A stretch of 64,000 nucleotides of DNA from Aphrocallistes beatrix (lineage: Eukaryota; Porifera; Hexactinellida; Sceptrulophora; Aphrocallistidae). Under the pieces are notes generated by a model. The model did not search any database, was not told where the DNA came from, and saw nothing but the letters and a program-made list of their open reading frames with translations. The position numbers and the translations under genes are program-made. The stretch is from NCBI GenBank assembly GCA_963281255.1, contig OY725496.1, forward strand, positions 2,976,001-3,040,000, given 5' to 3'. Shown here one piece after another: positions 56,948 to 64,000 of the stretch (positions within the stretch are counted from its first letter, which is position 1; each line of letters begins with the position of its first letter).

Positions 56948-57326
56948 ACTGTCAATCTTCCAAATTTGAGAGACGCAAAATAGTAAAAGTATTTAGTCGT
57001 CTTGCCATGAATATATGGTCATTGGAATATGTACAATCCAACCCAATTACCACGAATGTACTTAGTATATCCAGCATTTAGTACTAACACAATGCCTAGG
57101 GGTAATGGTGCTACTACGCCAGTTATTTACAATTGCATAGGTAGAGCGGTCTAGGTAGTCCCACATTTGACAGGGCTATAGGTAATTAGGAAATGTTATG
57201 GTTCTATGTACCAGTAGGGCGTGTGCATAGCTAATAACTTTGTATAATTGAAAAAGTGCTCTTTTATCTTTGAAGGCCGCTTTTTCCGTTTGTGTTGTAG
57301 TAACAATTATTTGGTGGATTAAATGA

Positions 57327-57332
57327 AATAAA
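57327..57332 (+). terminator. Candidate poly(A) signal of the RIN-like gene
   Basis: AATAAA 380 bases after the RIN stop. There are no open splice-bounded stretches between that I could add to the gene. Other AT-rich hexamers exist, so this is tentative. Confidence 0.4.
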
Positions 57333-57639
57333 AGTAATACCAAATAAACACTTTTTTTCTCTCTATTATTTAGTCGAAGTACTAAAGCAGGCGGACTTTA
57401 ACTCAAAAGAAAACAACATTAACAACTTATAGCTTCAATAGCAGGGCCAAAGGTTGGTTTCTACATCATGATGAGTTTTTTTTAAGGATTTGCTCAGAGG
57501 GCCCTGCAAAAGATTAGAGGTCCCTTACCTGGAATACTACATTTTATGATATTCAGTACATTACGAATGTTAAGAAATTAGAGGTCCTTTTGGGCCCTCT
57601 AATTTAGCTTAAAAAAAACACTGATCATGATGACACAAA

Positions 57640-57795
57640 AATCTCCACGATTTTTCGAGTGATATCGATAATGACAGTAAATCAGAATAACTTTTTTAAA
57701 ATTTAGATGTTGTCTACCTTATAACTAAGCAATGTGAGTCTAGGCGCCCACAAAGTGTCCGCCAGGTGCGCAGCGCAAGCAAGCGAGCGCGCTTG
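57640..57795 (+). repeat. Helitron-like element, subfamily A, 3' end only
   Basis: It contains gatttttcgagtgatatcga and ends gcgcagcgcaagcaagcgag with the hairpin cgcgcttg, followed by T. The 5' part has been lost. Confidence 0.6.
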
Positions 57796-59205
57796 TCTGT
57801 ATTATTGACAGATCCATTTGTCTCAAGTGATAAGCTACAATGGTCGTTTAATATTATATTTACATTTTGAAGTGAGAAATTCTAAATTTTAGCAATAGTT
57901 CAACTGAAACAACATTTAATGTTAGGAAGTTTATGGCCAATTCACGGTTAATTAATGGCACATTCTCCACTGTGTACTTTGAGTGTGTTATATATTTTCG
58001 AGATAAGCGTAAACTAGTAGATAGGATTTTGATATATGATGGATCGTGATGATGACGCAGTAGTCTGTGAATTCTTGATGTACTGTAGGCAATGCACGTC
58101 CGAGATACGATATAGCTCCGAAATACGCCAGTCTCGATGCTATAACGAGCCCAAATGGCTCATTATTATTACATAATACTGAAAAATTGAATTTAGAATT
58201 GCTGTTTATTTTCATTATTGAAATGTAGAGGCACATTCCCATCCCTATGAAATGTCTTTTCGAATTGGCTATTGAAGTTGAAATTGTTCATATTAGAGAA
58301 CATTTTACTATACTTTACTGTTTCATTAACATGGTTTGTAAGGCACTCACTCATTTACTCACTCGATTTCAATACAAGATTTACAATTGCTTTAGTATTA
58401 GTGTTTGCCTTATCTCAAAATGCAAGGATTTTGTTTATTCGAATTGATTGAAGAACTGGCAAATCGTAGAGGTATGAAAATTGGCATGTAAGTGTCAAAT
58501 GATGCGTCTTAGATAAGTTCGAATATCTAAACGAAATTTTACACCTCTACAAAAAAAGAATCCGAATATCATAATTTCGGGACTATATTAATAATGTTTA
58601 TTTTTTATTATAATATATAATAAACTAATTTCGAAATGATTTAGTGAAAGTAATCAATATTAGGCCCGTGGGGGGCGTCTGAATACTAGATATCCCCAGG
58701 CGCCCGGAGGGTGACTCTGCGGACTCGAATTGTCACTACCCGCGCTACGCAAGTCGCTTGTGTTATTAATTAAACGAGTAAAATAGAATGGGACTTATTT
58801 TAGAAATTGGAATGTTTCACGAAGAACCGAGTCTATGATGGAGTACTTGCACTTTGATTAGGGGAGACAGTCAATTAAAAATTAATAATCCATTTTTATA
58901 GCGATATTTTTATGTTGCAGCATTTTTAATACAAAAATCGATTATAACATATTCGACTGAAATATATCCCATTCAAATAAAATGCAATAATTCTTCTTAG
59001 AATCACTGTAATTGTATTTACCATTTACTAGCTTTATTTCGTCTAGAATGAAGTGTCTCTCCCCACCTTCCTTTTCAACAATCAGGATTTATTGAGCATT
59101 TCATTTCACTCACAAGTATTCCCCCACATTAATAATCATTCACAGTGTTTCTTTTAAGCTATCAATCTGTATATGTTGTTTGCAACAGTTTTATTTCATA
59201 TTTTC
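57796..59205. other. Intergenic; contains Helitron-like subfamily B copy
   Basis: No gene is supported. A minus-strand frame of 84 codons at 57988-58242 is unassigned. 58418-58760 is a subfamily-B Helitron-like copy: gaattgattgaagaactggc, aaaattggcatgtaagtgtc, then a GC-rich tail (gcgcccggagg, cccgcgctacgcaagtcgc) ending in a cgcttg hairpin arm followed by T. Confidence 0.5.
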
Positions 59206-59255
<50 letters not shown>

Positions 59256-59260
59256 TGTAG
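59206..59260. repeat. (AT)n then (GTAT)n microsatellite
   Basis: About 11 AT units followed by about 8 GTAT units. It lies about 230 bp downstream of the end of the dynein-like gene. Confidence 0.9.
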
Positions 59261-59487
59261 TATATTCTAAACAAATCTAATGTATTTATCAAGTTTGAAG
59301 TAATGGAAATGTTTTTGAGTAATATACCTCACTGATGTATTGATTATATATACTCGCTCCTGCAGGTTTATACTATATATAAGCATTCTGTACTAGATGG
59401 ATTAAGAATAGAATTAAGATCGAGCTTGGAATGCATTAAAATTGATACACGTAATTCTCAGTAAGTACTAATTATAGAGCTCGTGGA

Positions 59488-59805
59488 TTACTTCTGCAAG
59501 AATATGATAGGGTTGCCTGATGCGAAGTTTCTCTCGCTCCTGGTGAGGGGGATGTATACGTCACAGAAGAAGACAGGTCTCTGAGTGAGGTCTAGGGAGT
59601 AGAGGGAGGCTGTGGCGTAGGTAGACTGGCTTGAATCCATCTGCACACAGTGCATTGAAATATTCTGGTGCTCGCAACTCTGAGAGGGATGGAGAGAGAA
59701 GCTGTGAGATGTGTCATGCCATAGCACTCCGGATAGAGACACATTATGTACTGTTCCGATCAGGTCCTCTTCTAAATCCGCCCTCCCTTCCTTTCTTCCT
59801 ACTAT
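59488..59805 (-). CDS. Terminal exon of the dynein-heavy-chain-like gene
   Basis: The acceptor ttatttag at 59806-59813 (minus) leads in phase 0 from the donor at 60238 to IVGRKEGRADLEEDLIGTV, then VSLSGVLWHDTSHSFSLHP and the end DLTQRPVFFCDVYIPLTRSE. This matches the final beta-rich part of dynein heavy chains, where a 'GLxLxGAxW' strand precedes a 'PVYxTxxR' strand close to the C-terminus. 105 codons plus stop. The PVYxT-like strand is altered (CDVYIPLTR). Confidence 0.8.
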   Translation of the reverse strand: MVGRKEGRADLEEDLIGTVHNVSLSGVLWHDTSHSFSLHPSQSCEHQNISMHCVQMDSSQSTYATASLYSLDLTQRPVFFCDVYIPLTRSERNFASGNPIIFLQK

Positions 59806-60238
59806 CTAAATAACATCGCACTTGTAAAGGCAACCGAGGCATTTCTCATATGCTGGTTTTCTATATATGCGTGGGCGATACCCCCACCGCGATGTTTTAG
59901 ATCTAGTTCATCGGACTAATGACAAATATAGTCGTGAACCCTCAACTTAGACACAATCCTAAGGAAAGTTTGGCACTTATTTGTATATGTTTATGTATTG
60001 TCCCTCCATGAATGATCGTCTACTAGAATATTGGTGTTCTAAGATGTGTGACTACTAAATTCTTATAGCAGTAAGATACTAACGAACTTGAAAGAGTTGT
60101 GCTTTAACAGTTTTTTTAACTAGGACCAGGTCATAACAGGTTCTAAATTTTAAGACATTGACGTGCACTCCTCTAAAATATATCTGCACTCGGAGGATAT
60201 ACTACACATACTATATTATTTAGTAAGCTACGCATTAC

Positions 60239-63200
60239 CTTAACGACAGGTTTACACCTCTCCAACTGTCTCAGTGAAGACTTAGCCTGCTGCCAGAGGC
60301 AGGCAGTGATCCATGCTAGTGGGTACTGATGGTACCTGAGTAACAGGGAGCAAGACCCCTCCAAGTGTCGCCTGTAATACTCGAGAGCTTCCTTGTTCCA
60401 GACCAAGAATAAAGAAATAACCAGCTTGTTCTCCTCGTTACAAGCTCTGCCATCCCTCCCCACGGGCATGTAGCCCTGCCACACAAACTGGAGCTCTTGC
60501 ATCCCGAATTTGTGAAGAGACCGCTTAGGGAATCGCTTGATCTCCTCCAGCGCTTCAAGGTTCATTCGCAACAAGTCCTCAATCCCTCTCAGCTCCCTTT
60601 TCAGTACATCCTGCAAAGCTCCGATCTGAAGCGAGCGCATCATTGCCTGCTGGAGAGATTTAGATTTGTTCAGGAGTGTGATCACGTCCGCAATGAGTAG
60701 GTCCAGCAATTCTAGAAGGGGCGAGAGATCTGCCTCCCCTACCTTCCTCCTCCCCTCTACTCTGCTGAAGAACAGCTGCTCCAGCTGGAGGCTGGCCTCC
60801 CCGCAGGCCATCTCTCTCAGCAACAGGCTCATCTTCTTCTCATTCCGCTTCGCCTCTGGGAGAGATCCCGGCCAGATCCGATTAAACACAGGCGTTTCCG
60901 CGCTCAGCTGATCCCTGCCTACCATGGACGGGGAGTAGAGCCCGGGGAAGATATGCGCCAGGAAGCTCTCGTCCTCCGAGAGGGATCGATTGCACTGGAA
61001 GAACTCGTGCAGGAAGTACGTGATGGAAGTCAGGAAGTTGATGTGGTGAGTGAGCCTCTCCTCGCGACTGGTCATATCGTACATGGCTCCAGAGTTAAGG
61101 ACGGCGTTTATTTTCATCGGTAATGAGCAGCTGTCCAAGTGCAGCTCCCTGCTGAGTGCGGTGCTGACTGCTGGTCCGTACATGCCTACTCGCTCAGAAG
61201 GCGTGAAGTATCGGTGGTTGTAGGCCAGCTTGACAGGGGAAGACTTGATACTGAGAGGCAGCCTATGCATGGCTGAGCTGCGGGTGATGACTATCAGGTG
61301 CTTAGGTCTGGCTCGGGTCGCGTCACGGAACCGGCACAGGTAGGAGACGTGCAGGAAGGATTGGAGAGAGGTGGGCCAGCAGGACACCAGTTCGCAATTA
61401 ATGAGAAGGATGGTCTCACTCACTTCCGAGAAGTCGGAGATGTAGCTCGATAGGGACTGGAGTGATGCCTTGCAAGAGAGATCGAATGTCTTGCAAGGGT
61501 CTCCAGCTGCAGTCACCTGGGAGCGCACGAACTCTAAGCAGTCCCCGACCGCGCCGTCGCTGTCCGTGTAGATTAGCAGCGGTTTCTTGTCCGCAGCCAG
61601 CTGCAGCGCCTGGCAGAAGCTGAGCTGGGGCATTCTCTCCAGGTCAGTCCCCACCCGGTGCAACAGGAAGTGCTGCAGGACTCGCATGAACTCTCTCGGC
61701 TGTGTCTCTCTCCAAAGCAGCAGCACGTGTTCCGGGGTCATGGCAACGTCGGCAGATGCTGGTTCTTGGTCTAACATCCTGTCCTGACAGCAAGAGAAGT
61801 ACTCCTCCCATTCAGGAGAGAGGGGAAACAGGGAATCGACTGACCTCTCAATACGACCTGGAGGTAGAAGCCGCTGTGATACCTGAGCCCACACCTCAGG
61901 CGAGAGAAAAGCAGGCCTCTTCTCATCGAAGTCTGAGAAGAGAGAGTTGAGCAGCTCGATACAGTTCGCTGTGGAGTATTCTGGGAGGAAGAATGAGTCC
62001 CATTCCTCCTGGGATATCTCGTCCTGAGACAGCTTCGCAGAGAATATGGTCGAGAGGAGGAAGACTGGCTTGTCTACCTCCACCAATTGGGACAGATAGT
62101 GGGAGTACATCTCTGTCTGCATCAGCGCCCTCAGTTGGTGCACTCTCCCTCCCATGGCACCGTCCACCGGCCTGAACGTGTCTCTGACGGTTCTGCTCAC
62201 AACTCTCTGCACTGTGTCCAAGAAGCCAGAGAGAGTGAAGTTGTACTCCCTCTCTCCGCGACAGATCCCCTCCATTCTACTTACCCCCAGCCACACCAGC
62301 TCCAGGCTGTCCGACACCACCCGCAACCCCTCCAACTCCTCCTGCAGCCTGTCGCAGGCCTCCTGGTACTCGGCGCGCCCCTCCTCTGCCCTCTCCAGCT
62401 CCCGAGCTGTGGAGCTGATCAGCTGGATCAGCTCCAGATCGCTCGCTATGCTCGGAGAGTCGATGATGTGCTCGAGCAGTTTCTTCCTCTTCTCCTTCAT
62501 CAGCTTGTAGAAGTAGACCACGTCCCTGCTGGCAGTCTCCCTCTTGGCGCACACCTCGCCCATCTCTGCCTCCGCTAGCAGGGAGAACAAGATCTCCCTC
62601 AAGCCCTCCCTGGAAGGGCGGAAGCAGCACAGCCGCACTCGCTCAATCTCCACTTCCGGCGCGTCCACGGCTGAGGCGAGAGGATCGTGGTTGGACACCA
62701 GGTAGAGTCTGAACCCCGAACTCACTTCCACCTCCTTCCCCCCCAGCTGGCAGCAGCGCCCGGTCTCCCTCTCCTGGAATTGAGAGTAGATCACTTCTCG
62801 AGACGTGTGTCTGGGGAGACAGCTCATGCTCAACGCGATCACGGGCACGGGGCTGCTCTTGCTCATCTCTGTTTCCAGGATGCTCTCGAACTCTTCCTCG
62901 TAGCTGCGTGTCAGCCTGATAGTTGGAGAGAAGATGAGCCTACTCTTCATTCGTAACTTGTTCCAGCTGCTGACAGCAGTCAGCTTTTTGGAGCGAGGCG
63001 AAGGCTCCACTCCAGACCTGAGAGGTGCAGCTGTCTCACTGCCCTTATGAGGAGCGTTGGGGCTAGAAGAAGGGGGGGTGTGAGGCCTTGCACTATCCAA
63101 CTGATTTGCTGTCAGCTTCTGCACTTCAGGCAAACTAACGGACATTCGAATGGAGTCCTCGTAACCTTTGGTGAGAGAGAACAAGCTCTCTACCTCTACC

Positions 63201-64000
63201 CCGCGGAACGCTGTCTCCAAGTTTTTCATCCACTTATAGAACATCCCTGTGGGATCGTACACGTAGGGCCAGAGCCTGTCGAAGCTAGCCACTGCTCGGA
63301 TGAGCAGCAGTTTGAGCTTATACCCCTCCCCTTGAGGCAGCTCCTTCTTGCTCTCCCAGTAGAACAGCTCCTCCTCACTCGCTATCACGTCAAGCAGAGA
63401 GAAGTCCCGCGTAGCCTGAGTGCACGGCCACAGCTCGGACTCGCCCTCTTCGTCCACTGTGCCACAGAAATCCCTCCAGCGGATAACCATGTCACAGATT
63501 GCACTGGATGGGAAGGGAGTGAGGTAGTTGATGGCTCCCGCCGTGATCAATGCGTTTCCTAACGAGCACACGCGCTCTTCGCTCTTCCTGATGAAAGTAT
63601 TGAACTTTGCCTCTACCAGCTGGAGAGAAGAGAATATCCTGCTCGCGTCCTCGATTCTGCTGCTGATCACATCCACTCCTTCATCCAGCGTATCCACCTC
63701 GTTCCGCATCTCCTGCAGTGCTAGGTTGTCCGAGTCCAGCTGCGTCATGCTGGAGTTCATCTGCATCCGCTCCCGCCCCCGCTCCTCCTCCAACCTCTGC
63801 ACCTCCTCTCCCAGCTGCGCCGCCACTCTCTTCTGGGCCCGTGTCTCCTTGTCCACGCGAGCGTACCCGAATATGGCAATCAGCCACCTCGCAACGGACT
63901 CGGCTGCCTTACTGCACTTGGCTATGCTCCTCACTTCCTCTTCGGTGCAGAGGAACCCCTCCGGCAGACACGAGAGTATGGCCTTCATGTTCTTCTCCTT
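60239..64000 (-). CDS. Dynein-heavy-chain-like protein, stalk to C-terminus, probably DNHD1-type, 5' part beyond window
   Basis: This long exon continues off the end of the window: the codons before the Met at 63988 are also open. It ends at donor AAG|gtaatg (60238). In order: the end of the microtubule-binding tip and second coiled coil of the stalk (AAESVARWLIAIFGYARV, then RAQKRVAAQLGEEVQRLEEE); AAA5 (NALITAGAINYLTPFPSSA, SSGFRLYLVSNHDP); the buttress-like helices; AAA6 (KKPLLIYTDSDGAVGDCLEF, ETILLINCELVSCWPTSL, PKHLIVITRSSAMHRLPLSI); and the C-terminal domain (LQFVWQGYMPVGRDG). Many residues constant in motor dyneins are replaced, which suggests the non-canonical DNHD1 (sperm flagellum) branch rather than an outer- or inner-arm chain; this is inference. 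The exon is GC-rich compared with all surrounding DNA. Confidence 0.7.

Noticed and set aside
57988-58242. 84-codon minus-strand ORF
   Set aside because: No recognisable family, no splice context linking it to the dynein-like gene, and AT-rich composition like the intergenic DNA.
59366-59457. Possible plus-strand exon bounded by cag and gtaatt downstream of the RIN gene
   Set aside because: The open stretch is only about 30 codons with no recognisable RA-domain or other similarity, and it is well within what chance would give.
62087-63562. Several plus-strand ORFs of 80-170 codons across the dynein-like exon
   Set aside because: They lie antisense to a well-supported coding exon; GC-rich codon use suppresses stops in the opposite frames.

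Overview
The window is nuclear DNA of a metazoan. It is AT-rich, its genes have GT-AG introns and no operons, and it is crowded with eukaryotic transposons. The protein set (a SH2 + VPS9 Rab5 exchange factor of the RIN family, the ciliary LRR protein CFAP410, a dynein-heavy-chain relative resembling DNHD1, the tubulin chaperone TBCE and the GPI acyltransferase PIG-W) indicates a ciliated animal with tyrosine-phosphorylation signalling. The species cannot be named from the sequence; an invertebrate seems likely. All assignments come from reading motifs, with no database search.

Layout. 1-25.2 kb is almost pure transposon debris. A Ty3/Gypsy retrotransposon (191-4637) sits inside the terminal repeat of a Tigger-like MITE and has lost its 5' LTR. 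It is followed by repeated copies of one Helitron-like family, Tc1/mariner, IS630-like, Tigger/pogo-like and hAT MITEs, and three large fold-back elements whose centres have collected further insertions. 25.7-27.3 kb (minus) is an intact one-exon TBCE gene. 28.4-31.5 kb is a complete but decayed hAT transposon with perfect 8-bp target duplications. 32.3-33.0 kb holds an unrecognised basic ORF.

36.4-56.9 kb (plus) is one split gene that I assembled from splice sites and reading phase. Its 17 visible exons encode a SH2 domain, a long proline-rich exon, a RIN-homology segment and a C-terminal VPS9 domain. Two further genes lie inside its introns: PIG-W (53.0-54.4 kb, same strand, one exon) and CFAP410 (55.2-55.8 kb, opposite strand). 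The remaining intron space is mostly mobile elements, some nested three deep.

57-59.4 kb is intergenic. 59.5-64.0 kb (minus) is the 3' part of the dynein-heavy-chain-like gene: a terminal exon, one short intron, and a very long GC-rich exon that runs off the window.

The genes share no single pathway, although TBCE (tubulin folding), CFAP410 (cilium) and the dynein relative are all microtubule or cilium related. The most unusual features are the two-gene nesting inside the RIN gene; the Helitron-like family, which inserts between A and T, ends in a GC-rich hairpin and carries palindromic CRE (TGACGTCA) and AP-1 (TGACTCA) motifs in copy after copy; a short palindromic cassette framing a TATAAATAG box; and a perfect 63-bp palindrome.
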